DNA of 47,545 nt, from contig JBGPOS010000026.1 in assembly GCA_041488155.1 (NCBI GenBank), positions 1 to 47,545 on the forward strand. The letters are read 5' to 3'. This document shows, piece by piece, positions 32,710-42,238 of the stretch. The notes beneath the pieces are model-generated. The model searched no databases. It was not told where the DNA came from and worked only from the letters and a program-made list of their open reading frames with translations. This DNA is from JBGPOS01 sp041488155. GTDB taxonomy: Bacteria > Chloroflexota > Dehalococcoidia > Tepidiformales > Tepidiformaceae. Every line of letters begins with the position of its first letter. The first letter of the stretch is position 1. A program made the position numbers and the translations under genes.

Positions 32710-33459
32710 TTGAGGGATCTCGAAGGCAAGACGGCACTGGTGACGGGTGGGTCGCGGGGCATCGGCCGCGCGATTTGCATTGAGCTTGGCCGCCACGGCG
32801 CACACGTTGCGGTCAACTACCACACGAACGCGGAGCTGGCCGAAGGTGTTGTCGCGACTGTGCGTGGCCAAGGAGGCGAGGCGTTCGCGGTCCAGGGCGA
32901 TGTGGCTGATCCGGAAGCGGCCTCTGCGATCGTGAGGGCAACCATCGAGCGTTACGGCGCGCTCGACATTCTTGTAAACAACGCGGGGATCACCCGAGAC
33001 GGTCTCCTGTTGCGCATGACGGAAGCCGATTGGGATGCCGTCCAGAACACGAACCTCCGGGGTACGTTCCTGGTCACGAAGGCGGCGCTGCGGCCGATGC
33101 TGCGCGCTCGGGGAGGCCGGGTGATTAACATCAGCAGCGTTGTCGGTGTAATGGGGAACGCGGGGCAGGCGAACTACGCGGCCGCCAAGGCCGGGATCAT
33201 TGGCTTCACGCGGGCGGTGGCTCGCGAAGTAGCGTCCCGGGGGATCACGGTGAACGCGGTGGCCCCGGGCTTCGTACAGACCGACATCATCGCCTCAATG
33301 ACGCCGGCCCAAATCTCGACCGTGATGGCCCAGATCCCGCTTGGCCGCATCGCCACGCCAGACGAGGTGGCGCCGCTGGTGGCGTTTCTCGCCGGCGAAG
33401 GAGCGTCGTACATCACGGGCCAGTGCTTCCACGTGGACGGCGGCATGGTGATGGGGTGA
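32710..33459 (+). CDS. fabG: 3-oxoacyl-ACP reductase
   Basis: 249 residues from TTG 32710, nine bases after the fabD stop. It is a short-chain dehydrogenase with the T-G-G-S-R-G-I-G cofactor loop (12-19), NNAG (90-93), the catalytic Ser143, Tyr156 and Lys160, and the C-terminal ITGQCFHVDGGMVMG of FabG. It performs the NADPH-dependent first reduction of each fatty acid cycle. The position between fabD and acpP supports FabG rather than another SDR. Confidence 0.95.
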   Translation: MRDLEGKTALVTGGSRGIGRAICIELGRHGAHVAVNYHTNAELAEGVVATVRGQGGEAFAVQGDVADPEAASAIVRATIERYGALDILVNNAGITRDGLLLRMTEADWDAVQNTNLRGTFLVTKAALRPMLRARGGRVINISSVVGVMGNAGQANYAAAKAGIIGFTRAVAREVASRGITVNAVAPGFVQTDIIASMTPAQISTVMAQIPLGRIATPDEVAPLVAFLAGEGASYITGQCFHVDGGMVMG

Positions 33460-33470
33460 CGGTAAACGTC

Positions 33471-33950
33471 ATGAGGCGGGTACGTTTCCTCGTACTCGAA
33501 GCGCTCTATGAATCGGAGACAGCCGGCCACGACGCTGAAACGGCCTTCGCGCGCAGGATCCGGGAAGAGGAGGATCAAGATCCGGAGATCGCTCTACCCG
33601 GCCCGACCGGCCTGGGCCGAGGAATTCTGCGCGGCGTGGTTCGGCGAAAAACGGAACTCGATGAGCACATCCAGGAGGCGGCGCGCCAGTATCCCGTTTC
33701 CACACTCGCCGTCGTTGACCGGAACATTCTTCGGCTTGCAATATGGGAACTGCTTTCCGATAATTCGGCGCCGGTCGGAGCCGTCGTCAACGAGGCCGTC
33801 GAGTTGGCGCACCGGTACGGAGGCGACAGTTCGCCGGGGTTCGTGAACGGGGTGCTCCGGACGGTGAGTGCAAGAATCCAGGCCGCGCGATCGGCCGAGG
33901 GGCCGCCCCAGGACGCGGAACCTTCAGACCCCCTACAGCAGGAGACCTAG
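33471..33950 (+). CDS. nusB: Transcription antitermination factor NusB
   Basis: 159 residues from ATG 33471 (GTG 33462 is an alternative). An all-helical NusB domain: RRVRFLVLEALYESE, then VDRNILRLAIWELL and VVNEAVELAHRYGGDSSPGFVNGVL, the best conserved part that contacts NusE (S10) and boxA RNA. It supports rRNA antitermination. Its insertion between fabG and acpP is unusual and places a ribosomal transcription factor inside a lipid gene run. Confidence 0.94.
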   Translation: MRRVRFLVLEALYESETAGHDAETAFARRIREEEDQDPEIALPGPTGLGRGILRGVVRRKTELDEHIQEAARQYPVSTLAVVDRNILRLAIWELLSDNSAPVGAVVNEAVELAHRYGGDSSPGFVNGVLRTVSARIQAARSAEGPPQDAEPSDPLQQET

Positions 33951-33953
33951 ACC

Positions 33954-34214
33954 GTGGCCACAGTGTTCGAACGAGTGCGCTCCATCGTGGTGGAGCAGTT
34001 GGGCGTCGAAGAAGACGAAGTAGTCCCAATCGCATCTTTCGTCGATGACTTGAACGCCGACTCGCTTGACCTCGTCGAGCTGATTATGTCACTGGAGGAG
34101 GAGTTCTCGGCGGACGGCGTTGAGCTGGAGATAAGCGACGAGGACGCTGAGAAGATCGCCACAGTGCAGGACGCCGTAGACTACTTGAAGGATCACGGCA
34201 TCGAGGACAAGTAG
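33954..34214 (+). CDS. acpP: Acyl carrier protein
   Basis: 86 residues from GTG 33954, three bases after nusB. The acidic helical protein has D-S37-L-D, the Ser that accepts phosphopantetheine, and helix II LVELIMSLEEEF that docks fatty acid synthase enzymes. A KAS-II (fabF) gene, often next, is not found; Tat genes follow. Confidence 0.96.
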   Translation: MATVFERVRSIVVEQLGVEEDEVVPIASFVDDLNADSLDLVELIMSLEEEFSADGVELEISDEDAEKIATVQDAVDYLKDHGIEDK

Positions 34215-34266
34215 GCCACCGCCGGGGGCGGCCTCGACAGAAGGAGCCTGATCCCAGGAGGTTGCG

Positions 34267-34710
34267 GTGGAATTCCTGGGCGTTGGCTACCAGGAACTCC
34301 TGCTGGTGCTCGGCCTCCTGCTCGTTGTGGTGGGGCCGGAGCGGTTGCCGACTGTTGCCTATCAGATCGGCCGAGCGGTCCGTCAGATGCAGCGCTACGC
34401 TCGGGCCGTACGCGATGAATTCAGCGACGAGATTGGCTACATCGAAGAGCAGTATCGAACGGTGAAGGGAGAAGTCGACACGACTCGCGAATCCCTTCGA
34501 CAGCAACAAGAGCGCTTTAATGCCGAGCTTCGAGAGGTTGCTCCTCCGCTAGAGCTGCCTGCGCTCCAGTCGCCCCACGTCGCGACCTCAGGGGCATCCG
34601 AAGGGGGGTTCGGCGCGAGCGAGAACGGCAGCAAACCAGCGGACGACGCTGCCATCGAGAGTCTCGGCGCGGAGGGCGCGAGCCCGGCTGTCCCTCCGTT
34701 GGTGTTCTAG
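34267..34710 (+). CDS. TatA/TatB family twin-arginine translocase component
   Basis: 147 residues from GTG 34267 after CAGGAGG. One N-terminal membrane helix (about 8-23) has the FLGVGYQELLLVLGLLLVVVG form with GPERLP at its end, followed by an amphipathic helix and a long charged tail. Length and the GPERLP motif fit TatB; TatA proteins are shorter. It stands directly before tatC (6 bp), so the pair forms the receptor of the Tat system. The molybdoenzyme alpha subunit in this window would be a client. Confidence 0.85.
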   Translation: MEFLGVGYQELLLVLGLLLVVVGPERLPTVAYQIGRAVRQMQRYARAVRDEFSDEIGYIEEQYRTVKGEVDTTRESLRQQQERFNAELREVAPPLELPALQSPHVATSGASEGGFGASENGSKPADDAAIESLGAEGASPAVPPLVF

Positions 34711-34716
34711 CAAGAC

Positions 34717-35511
34717 ATGAGCGCCGCCCCATCTGCCGAATCCGAACCATCCCTCAAACCTGTAGGAGGCTACGCGGGCGGCCCCGAGATGACTCTGATG
34801 GAGCATCTCAAGGAGCTCCGCAACCGGGTCATTATCTGCGCGGTCGCGCTGGTGGTGGGGACCCTCGTCTCGTTTTTTTTTTGGGAGACGCTCCTTGGCT
34901 GGCTACTGGCGCCAGCTCGAAACGACATTCCGAATTTCAAGCTATCGAGTTTTTCTCCGGTCGACAGGATCGGGGTGGTGTTCAAGATCGGTCTATACGG
35001 AGGACTCATCGTCTCATCGCCGGTCATCATCTACGAAGTGCTGGCGTTCGTGGTCCCGGGCCTCACACCGCGAGAGCGGCGAATGCTCGCGCCAGGCATG
35101 TTCGGGGTCGTCGCGTTTCTGCTTGCGGGCATGGCGTTTGCGTACTTTGTAATCCTGCCCGCATCGTTGAACTTCCTGCTTTCGGTGGGTGAAGACAACT
35201 TTCAGAATGTGACCGGCGCCAAGGAATACCTGGACTTTGTGACGCGGATCGTGTTTTGGGTTGGAGTGTCCTTCGAAATGCCTATGGTGATCGCCCTGGC
35301 AGCGAGGCTTGGGCTCGTACGTGCGCGCCAACTGCTAAAGTTCTGGCGCTACGCCATCGTCATCATCTTCGTCATCGCGGCAGTCATCACCCCGACCCCT
35401 GACCCATTCAACCAAACACTCGTCGCGGGCCCCCTGTTCTTCCTGTATTTCATAGGAATTCTCTTCGCCTGGATTGTGCAGAAGCCGCGCGCGCCGCAGA
35501 TTGCGGCTTGA
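34717..35511 (+). CDS. tatC: Sec-independent protein translocase TatC
   Basis: 264 residues from ATG 34717. Six membrane segments; the N-terminal MTLMEHLKELRNRVIICA is the signature cytoplasmic start with the Glu/Arg that recognise twin-arginine signals, and YEVLAFVVPGLTPRERRML is the periplasmic/loop motif. C-terminal FVIAAVITPTPDPFNQTLVAGP is typical. A run of ten T lies inside the first membrane helix (34873-34882). Confidence 0.95.
   Translation: MSAAPSAESEPSLKPVGGYAGGPEMTLMEHLKELRNRVIICAVALVVGTLVSFFFWETLLGWLLAPARNDIPNFKLSSFSPVDRIGVVFKIGLYGGLIVSSPVIIYEVLAFVVPGLTPRERRMLAPGMFGVVAFLLAGMAFAYFVILPASLNFLLSVGEDNFQNVTGAKEYLDFVTRIVFWVGVSFEMPMVIALAARLGLVRARQLLKFWRYAIVIIFVIAAVITPTPDPFNQTLVAGPLFFLYFIGILFAWIVQKPRAPQIAA
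34873..34882 (+). repeat. T10 homopolymer inside tatC, flanked by inverted repeat
   Basis: Ten consecutive T encode part of S-F-F-F-W in TatC helix 1. CGTCTC before and GAGACG after the run are complementary. Runs of this length are rare in GC-rich coding DNA and are prone to replication or transcription slippage. Confidence 0.7.
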
Positions 35512-35629
35512 TGCGCGGCAGCGAGCGCGATGCGACCAACACACCCACCGGGGGCGGCCGGGGGTCCCCATCCGTTCAGCCGGACGCCCGCCGCTGCGCC
35601 CTCCGGGACTTCGAAAGCGCTGACGCGCG

Positions 35630-36271
35630 ATGAGCGTCCTGGATCAGGCCGAAGAACTGTACGAGCGGGTGCGGGCCTGCACATTATGTCAGCTTTCCCG
35701 GACGCGGGTGCACGCGGTGCCCGGTGAGGGACCGCTGGACGCCGAAGTGATGTTCATCGGAGAAGCGCCGGGGATGAATGAAGATCGGCAGGGGCGCCCG
35801 TTCGTGGGGCCGGCGGGTCAGTTCCTGGATGAGCTGCTCGCCGCCGCCGGACTGGCGCGTCCTGCCGTGTACATCTGCAACGTGCTGAAGTGCCGGCCTC
35901 CAAACAATCGCGATCCACTACCGTCGGAGATAGAATCGTGCCGAGACTATCTCGACGAGCAGATCGACCTCGTCGACCCACTGGTGATAGTTACGCTCGG
36001 GCGTTTCTCCATGGGGAGATTCTTCCCCAACCAGTCGATTTCACGGATTCATGGACGCCCGCGCGAGACGGCCGGGCGCTTCTACGTGCCGATGTACCAT
36101 CCGGCGGCTGCGCTGCATCAGCAGGGCCTGCGCGCGACGATCGTCGCGGACTTTGCACAACTTCCAGGATTGCTCGACCGGGCCCGAGCGGGCAAGCAGC
36201 CCGTGGCACCACCAGACATCCCCAGGGAAGAGCCTGCGATGCCCGCCACTCAGATCCGGCTTTTCGAGTAA
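35630..36271 (+). CDS. Uracil-DNA glycosylase, family 4
   Basis: 213 residues from ATG 35630. Four Cys for a [4Fe-4S] cluster: C17-x2-C20 and C88-x15-C104. Motif A is G-E-A-P-G (44-48) with the following Phe in GRPFVG stacking the uracil, and motif B is HPAAAL. Family 4 enzymes remove uracil from DNA and are common in thermophiles and Chloroflexota. No strong ribosome site is seen. The 118 bp upstream (35512-35629) contain no gene I can support. RNase J follows by 8 bp. Confidence 0.94.
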   Translation: MSVLDQAEELYERVRACTLCQLSRTRVHAVPGEGPLDAEVMFIGEAPGMNEDRQGRPFVGPAGQFLDELLAAAGLARPAVYICNVLKCRPPNNRDPLPSEIESCRDYLDEQIDLVDPLVIVTLGRFSMGRFFPNQSISRIHGRPRETAGRFYVPMYHPAAALHQQGLRATIVADFAQLPGLLDRARAGKQPVAPPDIPREEPAMPATQIRLFE

Positions 36272-36279
36272 AGGAGCTT

Positions 36280-37935
36280 ATGTCCGGCAACGCCCTCCGT
36301 GTCATCCCTCTCGGCGGCCTCGGCGAGATTGGCCGCAACATGATGCTGCTCGAATACGGCGACGACATCATCGTCATCGACGTGGGCCTGATGTTCCCGG
36401 AAGAGGAGATGCTGGGGGTCGACCTGGTGATCCCCGACTTCTCTTACCTGGAGACCCGCCGGGAAAACCTCAGAGCAGTCTTTCTCACGCACGGTCACGA
36501 AGACCACGTGGGAGCTCTCCCTTACTTTTTCCGCGAGTTCCAGGCGCCGGTCTACAGCACTCGCCTGACCGACGGGCTTGTCCGCGTGAAGCTCACTGAG
36601 CACCGCCTGCTTCAGAAAGCCGACCTGCACGTGGTGGTGCCGGGAGAGCTGATCTCGGCCGGAGCCTTCGAGGTTGAGTTCTTCACGGTGGCGCACAGCA
36701 TCCCGGATGCCTGTGGGCTGATCATCCGAACGCCGCTTGGCCTGGTAGTGCACACGGGCGACTTCAAGCTTGACCACACGCCGGTGATGGACCAACACAC
36801 GGATTTGATCCGGCTGGCGCAGGTGGGGGCCGAAGGTTGCCTCTTGCTCATGGCCGACTCCACGTATGCGGAGCAGGAGGGGTATACACCAAGCGAACAG
36901 CTCGTCGGGGAGTCGCTGAGGAACATTCTCGTCAACGCTGAAGGTCGCGTAATCGTCGCCACTTTCGCATCGCTCATTTCGCGAGTGCAGCAAGTCATCG
37001 ACGCAGCACTCTTCACGAGCAGGAAGGTGTTCGTAACCGGACGGTCGATGATCGACAACGTCGCGATGGCGCGCCAACTGGGTTACCTCAAGGCGCCGGA
37101 GGGGGTCATCATTGGCGTCGAGGAGATGCGCAATACACCGGCAGCGCAGTTGGTGGTCATCACGACGGGCAGCCAGGGGGAGCCGACCAGCGCCCTCACC
37201 CGCATGGCGAACGGTGACCACCGCCACATCACGATCGCTCAGGGCGACACGGTGGTGCTTTCGGCAACAGCGATCCCGGGGAACGAACAGGCGGTCTACC
37301 GCAACGTCGACAACCTTTTCCGGCTGGGAGCCGAGGTGCTCTACAACCGGGTCTCGAACATTCACGTTCGAGGGCACGCAAGCCGCGAAGAGTTGAAGAT
37401 CATCCAGGGTCTTTGCCAGCCGGAGTATTTCGTGCCGATCCACGGGGAGTACCGTCATCTGGTGGTGCACGCGAAGCTGGCCGAGTCGGTCGGGGTTCCC
37501 AAAGGGAACGCCTTTGTCCTCACCGATGGGGACGTCCTCGAAATCGACGAGGAGTCGGCGCACCTCGCCGGGCGTGTGCCTGCAAGCTACGTCTATATCG
37601 ACGGCCTGGGGATCGGGGATGTGGACCAGCACATCCTGAGGGATCGCGCGCATCTTTCGACCGATGGGGTGGTGGTGGTGTTCGTTGCGGTCGACAAGCA
37701 GACGGGTAAGTTGACACGGCCGCCGGAGATCCTCTCGCGTGGTTTTGTTGATGTGGAAGAGAGCGAAGATCTGCTTGAGAGGACCAAGGACGTGGCCGCC
37801 GCTGCGCTGAAAGGCGGCGAACACTACGCGGAGTTCGGGGACATCAACGCGAGGCTGAGGGACGCTGTGAGCAAGTTCCTGTACGATGAGACTCGCCGGC
37901 GGCCAATGGTGCTGACGGTGACCGTCGAGGTCTAG
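36280..37935 (+). CDS. rnj: Ribonuclease J
   Basis: 551 residues from ATG 36280 with AAAGGAG before it. A metallo-beta-lactamase/beta-CASP protein: VIPLGGLGEIGRNMMLLEYG, then H71-G-H73-E-D75-H76 that binds two zinc ions, GDFKLDHTP, and the beta-CASP motifs ending in HVRGHAS and FVPIHGEYRHL. RNase J has 5'-3' exonuclease and endonuclease activity in mRNA turnover. Its C-terminal domain (about 470-551) is present, so the protein is full length. Confidence 0.95.
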   Translation: MSGNALRVIPLGGLGEIGRNMMLLEYGDDIIVIDVGLMFPEEEMLGVDLVIPDFSYLETRRENLRAVFLTHGHEDHVGALPYFFREFQAPVYSTRLTDGLVRVKLTEHRLLQKADLHVVVPGELISAGAFEVEFFTVAHSIPDACGLIIRTPLGLVVHTGDFKLDHTPVMDQHTDLIRLAQVGAEGCLLLMADSTYAEQEGYTPSEQLVGESLRNILVNAEGRVIVATFASLISRVQQVIDAALFTSRKVFVTGRSMIDNVAMARQLGYLKAPEGVIIGVEEMRNTPAAQLVVITTGSQGEPTSALTRMANGDHRHITIAQGDTVVLSATAIPGNEQAVYRNVDNLFRLGAEVLYNRVSNIHVRGHASREELKIIQGLCQPEYFVPIHGEYRHLVVHAKLAESVGVPKGNAFVLTDGDVLEIDEESAHLAGRVPASYVYIDGLGIGDVDQHILRDRAHLSTDGVVVVFVAVDKQTGKLTRPPEILSRGFVDVEESEDLLERTKDVAAAALKGGEHYAEFGDINARLRDAVSKFLYDETRRRPMVLTVTVEV

Positions 37936-38008
37936 TCGAGCAGACCTCGGTTCCGCCCGGTTCGGCCAAGCGGGGAGTGCCGGCCGGTTCATAAGGAGTG
38001 GTGCGCCA

Positions 38009-40429
38009 ATGGCGGCACGCACACGCACGCGTCCCCGTACGGCCCGGGCGTCTCATGCCCGCAGGCGGAACACGTCAGTCGCCAGAAGTTACTTGCGCCG
38101 GCCCGAAGCTGCCGCGGTGGCCGGAGGCGCCCTGGCGCTGGTTGTTACCTTCTGGCTTGTAGACGTCGCAGGCCTCGCGCGGGGGGCACGCGACTCGCTG
38201 ATGCAGGCGATGGGGCTGGGGCTGTTCGTCGTGGCTGCCCTCGCGCTCGGCGGCGGCGTTGCCTTCGCGCGGCACGCTTACCACGACCAGCGGCGGTTCG
38301 CGCGGCTCGCACTGGGGAGCGTCGCCCTGGGGCTGTTTGTCTGGGGCGCCCTGGGATTGAATTCCGTGGACTGGCAACTCGGCGGGGTGGACTTCCGTGA
38401 CGCGTCGCTTGGGGGTGACGTTGGGCGAACGCTGGTCGCCGGATTCCTGGGGAAGGTTGCCTGGCTTAGCCTGTTCGTCATCGCGGCAGCGTTGCTCGCG
38501 CCGCGGGTCTCGCGAGCGTTCGCCGTCAACGCCCCTCGGTGGGCGCAGGTCGTGTGGGCTCGCCGCTGGCCGCACCGAATTGCCGGCGGCTTCGCCAGCC
38601 TCGTGACGTTGATCTTCCGGCGCCGGGAACCTGGCGAGGATCAGGACGCGATCATTGGTGGGACGCTCCGCGAGCGGCTGGACCCTCCCGGAGGGGAGCC
38701 CCTGGAGGCTCCGCCGCAGGTGTTCCGGCCGTCGGTGGAGCCCGGGTCTCCGGCGTCGGCGCTGGGCACCGGGGCGGCTCAGCAGTTCACCGTGAGTCCG
38801 CTCGAATCGACCGCCGTGCGGGACCAGGAATCGCAACCGGAACCGGACGACTTCGACGGCCCGCACCAACTCGGTCTCGCCCTGCACCAGCAAGGCGGCT
38901 GGCACCTCCCGGCCCTGGAGATTCTGAACGCTCCCCAGCTGAGCGCCAGTCGCAAGCACGACAACGCCGCCCGCGCCCAGCTGATTGTCGATACCCTGGC
39001 GAGCTTTGGGGTCGATGCAACCGTTGTCGAGATCAACGAAGGGCCAACGGTCACGCAGTTCGGCGTGGAGCCGGGCTGGGAGGTCCGCTACCGCGAAGTG
39101 CCGCTGAAGGACGAGACGGGCCGAACCCTGCTCGCCCCGGACGGCCGGGCCCGGACCGAGCGGCTGGAAGTAGGGCGAACACGGGTGCGGGTGAACAAGA
39201 TAACCGCTCTGCAGAACGACCTCGCACTCGCCCTGGCGGCGCCGAGCCTGCGTATCGAAGCGCCCGTGCCGGGCCGGGCGATCGTCGGCATCGAAGTCCC
39301 GAACGACAGCGCGACGGTCGTGACGATGCGCCACGTGATGGAATCGAAGGAGTACCAGGACCTCGCGAAGAAGTCCAAGGTCGCTGTGGCACTCGGGAAA
39401 GGCGTTTCGGGCGTGCCGGTGGTCGCGGACTTGGCGCGGATGCCCCATCTTCTCATCGCCGGGGCGACGGGCAGCGGCAAGAGCGTGTGCATGAACTCGA
39501 TCATCGGCGGGATCATGATGAACGCCACTCCGGACGAAGTCCGGTTCGTGATGATAGACCCGAAGCGGGTCGAACTAACGCCGTTCAGCCACATTCCGCA
39601 CCTCGCGTTCAGCGAGGTGATCGTTGACATGGACAAAGTGGTCGGCACGCTGCAGGCCGTCGTGTCCGAAATGGAGTCGCGCTACAAGAAGTTCTCATCG
39701 ATGGCGGTGCGCAACATCGACGGCTACAACCGCCATCCGCGGGTCCTGAAGAAGCTGGCTTACTGGGTGGTGATCATCGACGAATTGGCCGACCTGATGA
39801 TGGCGGCCCCGTTCGAGGTCGAAAGACTTCTTTGCCGGATCGCGCAGCTCGCCCGAGCGACTGGCATCCATCTCGTGGTGGCCACGCAGCGGCCGTCGGT
39901 GGACGTGGTGACGGGTCTGATCAAAGCGAACTTCCCGACACGCATTGCCTTCGCGGTTACGTCCATGACTGACTCCCGCACGATCCTCGACATGGGCGGC
40001 GCGGAGAAGCTCCTGGGACGGGGCGACATGCTCTACATGCCCACTGACGTGGCCAAGCCCATTCGCATCCAGGGGGTCTACGTCTCCGACGCGGAGATCG
40101 AGCGACTCGTACAGTTTTGGACCGACGAACGATTCAGTGCGCTCCCTCATGAAAACGCTGACGCTCTCTTAGAAGAGGCGCTCGTGGCCGTCAACGGAGA
40201 CGCCGACATTGAAGTAGACGAGGACGAACCGGTCTACCGAAGGGCGCGCGAACTGGCGATGCAGCACCAGCGGGTTTCGCCGTCGCTGTTCCAGAGACGG
40301 CTGCGCGTGGGCCAGCTGAAGGCAGTACGACTGATGGAGCTGCTCGAAGGGGAGGGCATCGTCGGGCCGAGGGACGAAGGGGAATCGCGCCGGGTGCTTC
40401 GGAGAACCGACGAGCACGATCCGGATTGA
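38009..40429 (+). CDS. ftsK: DNA translocase FtsK/SpoIIIE
   Basis: 806 residues from ATG 38009. Four N-terminal membrane helices (about 38-180), a Pro/Glu-rich linker, the alpha domain, then the motor with Walker A G485-A-T-G-S-G-K-S492 and Walker B WVVIIDELADLMM. The C-terminal 65 residues are the winged-helix gamma domain (SPSLFQRRLRVGQLKAVRLM), which reads KOPS-type polar sequences. It pumps DNA through the division septum and activates Xer recombination. It is followed by accDA after 12 bp. Confidence 0.95.
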   Translation: MAARTRTRPRTARASHARRRNTSVARSYLRRPEAAAVAGGALALVVTFWLVDVAGLARGARDSLMQAMGLGLFVVAALALGGGVAFARHAYHDQRRFARLALGSVALGLFVWGALGLNSVDWQLGGVDFRDASLGGDVGRTLVAGFLGKVAWLSLFVIAAALLAPRVSRAFAVNAPRWAQVVWARRWPHRIAGGFASLVTLIFRRREPGEDQDAIIGGTLRERLDPPGGEPLEAPPQVFRPSVEPGSPASALGTGAAQQFTVSPLESTAVRDQESQPEPDDFDGPHQLGLALHQQGGWHLPALEILNAPQLSASRKHDNAARAQLIVDTLASFGVDATVVEINEGPTVTQFGVEPGWEVRYREVPLKDETGRTLLAPDGRARTERLEVGRTRVRVNKITALQNDLALALAAPSLRIEAPVPGRAIVGIEVPNDSATVVTMRHVMESKEYQDLAKKSKVAVALGKGVSGVPVVADLARMPHLLIAGATGSGKSVCMNSIIGGIMMNATPDEVRFVMIDPKRVELTPFSHIPHLAFSEVIVDMDKVVGTLQAVVSEMESRYKKFSSMAVRNIDGYNRHPRVLKKLAYWVVIIDELADLMMAAPFEVERLLCRIAQLARATGIHLVVATQRPSVDVVTGLIKANFPTRIAFAVTSMTDSRTILDMGGAEKLLGRGDMLYMPTDVAKPIRIQGVYVSDAEIERLVQFWTDERFSALPHENADALLEEALVAVNGDADIEVDEDEPVYRRARELAMQHQRVSPSLFQRRLRVGQLKAVRLMELLEGEGIVGPRDEGESRRVLRRTDEHDPD

Positions 40430-40441
40430 TAGACTAGACCG

Positions 40442-42238
40442 GTGAAGAACCTGCGCGATCTGCTCAGGCGTAGCGAGGCCTCGACGAGCGAGGAGGCCGA
40501 ACCTCGCCACGAGCGGTGCCTTTCGTGCGACGCCGACCTGGCCGGCTCACGGTCGTATGAGCGGTTTCGAGTCTGTCATGCGTGCGGGTTCCACTTTCAC
40601 CTCGGCGCGCGCGAACGGATCGCAACGCTGATAGACCCCGGCACCTTCGAGGAAGTCGACCGCGGGGTTACTTCCATCGATCCAATTTCCTTCTCGGGGC
40701 GACAGTCCTACCGCTCACGGGTGATCAACGCTCAGCGTCGTACGGGACTTGCTGAAGCCGTCCTTACGGGCACCGGCACGGTCTTTGGGCGGGACATCGT
40801 GGCTGCGGTCCTGGACTTTTCGTTCCTCGGCGGATCGGTGGGAGTCGTCGCGGGCGAGCGGCTATCGCGGGCGTTCGAGAAGGCGACCGCAAGGCGTGTG
40901 CCGGTGATCGTTGTCTGTTCGACATCCGGGACGCGCATGCAAGAAGGTCTCCTGGCGCTCATGCAGATCCCTCGCGTCGCGGCTGCTACCAGCAGGCACG
41001 GCCGGACGGGGCTGCCGTTCATTGCGGTGCTGACAGACCCGACGACCGGGTCTGCGTACGCCGGATTTGTCAACCTCGCTGATGTCATCCTCGCCGAGCC
41101 AAACGCTCTCCTGGGCTACGCCGCGCTCCGCGCCCTACAGGAATCGGAGGGCGACCTCCCGGCGGGGGCTCACACGTCGGAGTCGCACCTTCGCCGCGGT
41201 TTGATCGACGCCGTGGTGCCTCGGCCGCAGCTGCGAGATTCCCTCGCCCTCTTGCTGGACCTGCTGCTCAACGACTATCGGCTGACTGCTCCGCGCGAGC
41301 TGCACGAAGGCAGGGCGGTCCACACGCACGTCGGCGCGTGGCAGCAGGTGCAACTGTCAAGGCACCAGTCCCGCCCGACTGCGATCGACTTCATCGGTCG
41401 AATGACCTCGTCATTCGTGGCGATCCATGGCGACCGCACCGGGGACGACGACTCTGCGATCGTCGCCGGGTTTGCCTCTCTCGGGGGCGAAGCGGTGATG
41501 ATCTTGGGGCAGAACCGTCCCCACAGCGGCAACCACGAGAGCGGGTGGATCCGGCCCGGTGGCTTCCGCAAAGCCCGGCGGGCGATGGACCTGGCTGCGA
41601 AATTCCAGCTGCCACTGATCACGCTGATCGACACCGCGGGAGCACATCCCAGCATCGAGAGTGACGAAGGCGGGCTGGGGCACGCCATCGCTGAATGCAT
41701 GGGTACGATGATCGAGCTTCCGGTACCGACTATCGCGGTGATCACCGGAGAGGGAAGCTCCGAAGGCGCCGTCGCGATGGCGGTGGCCGACCGCGTACTG
41801 ATGCTCGACAACGCAGTCTATGAAGTGATCAGGCCCGAGGAGGCGGCGAAGGTGCTGTTCCAGGAAGCCGGCGAGGCGGCCGAGAGGTTGCGCATTACGT
41901 CGCACGACTGCCTCAAGCTCGGGATTATCGATGCCATCGTGCCTGAGCCGGGTGACGGCGCGCACACGAACCACGACGAGGCAGCGCTGCTGCTTCGCCG
42001 GAGCATCCTGCGCGAACTCACTCGTCTGCAGCGTATGAGAAGTAGAAGGCGGCTCGAGCGGCGATACGAGCGTTACCGGCAGATCGGCTCGACGCGTTCG
42101 TGGATCAGAGGGACGGCGGAGAGGCGCCTGGCCCATCTCTTCGACCGGATTGGCGGCATGTTTGACCGCCTCCGCGGCCGAACCACGGGCGGCCGGCGCC
42201 GGCTCGAGAGCGGCGACTACCCCGAGTTCCCTGTATGA
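40442..42238 (+). CDS. accDA: Acetyl-CoA carboxylase carboxyltransferase, fused beta-alpha
   Basis: 598 residues from GTG 40442. The N-terminal half is AccD-like with the zinc ribbon C26-x2-C29...C45-x2-C48, then GTVFGRDIVAAVLDFSFLGGSVG and GTRMQEGLLALMQ. The second half (from about 300) is AccA-like: RPTAIDFIGRMTSSFVAIHG, TLIDTAGAHPSIES and ITGEGSSEGAVAMAVADRVLML. The two subunits are separate proteins in E. coli. The enzyme makes malonyl-CoA for fatty acid synthesis; accB and accC are not in the window. Confidence 0.94.
   Translation: MKNLRDLLRRSEASTSEEAEPRHERCLSCDADLAGSRSYERFRVCHACGFHFHLGARERIATLIDPGTFEEVDRGVTSIDPISFSGRQSYRSRVINAQRRTGLAEAVLTGTGTVFGRDIVAAVLDFSFLGGSVGVVAGERLSRAFEKATARRVPVIVVCSTSGTRMQEGLLALMQIPRVAAATSRHGRTGLPFIAVLTDPTTGSAYAGFVNLADVILAEPNALLGYAALRALQESEGDLPAGAHTSESHLRRGLIDAVVPRPQLRDSLALLLDLLLNDYRLTAPRELHEGRAVHTHVGAWQQVQLSRHQSRPTAIDFIGRMTSSFVAIHGDRTGDDDSAIVAGFASLGGEAVMILGQNRPHSGNHESGWIRPGGFRKARRAMDLAAKFQLPLITLIDTAGAHPSIESDEGGLGHAIAECMGTMIELPVPTIAVITGEGSSEGAVAMAVADRVLMLDNAVYEVIRPEEAAKVLFQEAGEAAERLRITSHDCLKLGIIDAIVPEPGDGAHTNHDEAALLLRRSILRELTRLQRMRSRRRLERRYERYRQIGSTRSWIRGTAERRLAHLFDRIGGMFDRLRGRTTGGRRRLESGDYPEFPV

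Noticed and set aside
36250..38028. 592-codon minus-strand frame opposite RNase J
   Set aside because: Antisense shadow of a conserved gene with all catalytic motifs on the plus strand.
38075..39448. 457-codon minus-strand frame opposite ftsK
   Set aside because: No domain, His/Arg-rich antisense composition; the plus strand is a complete FtsK.
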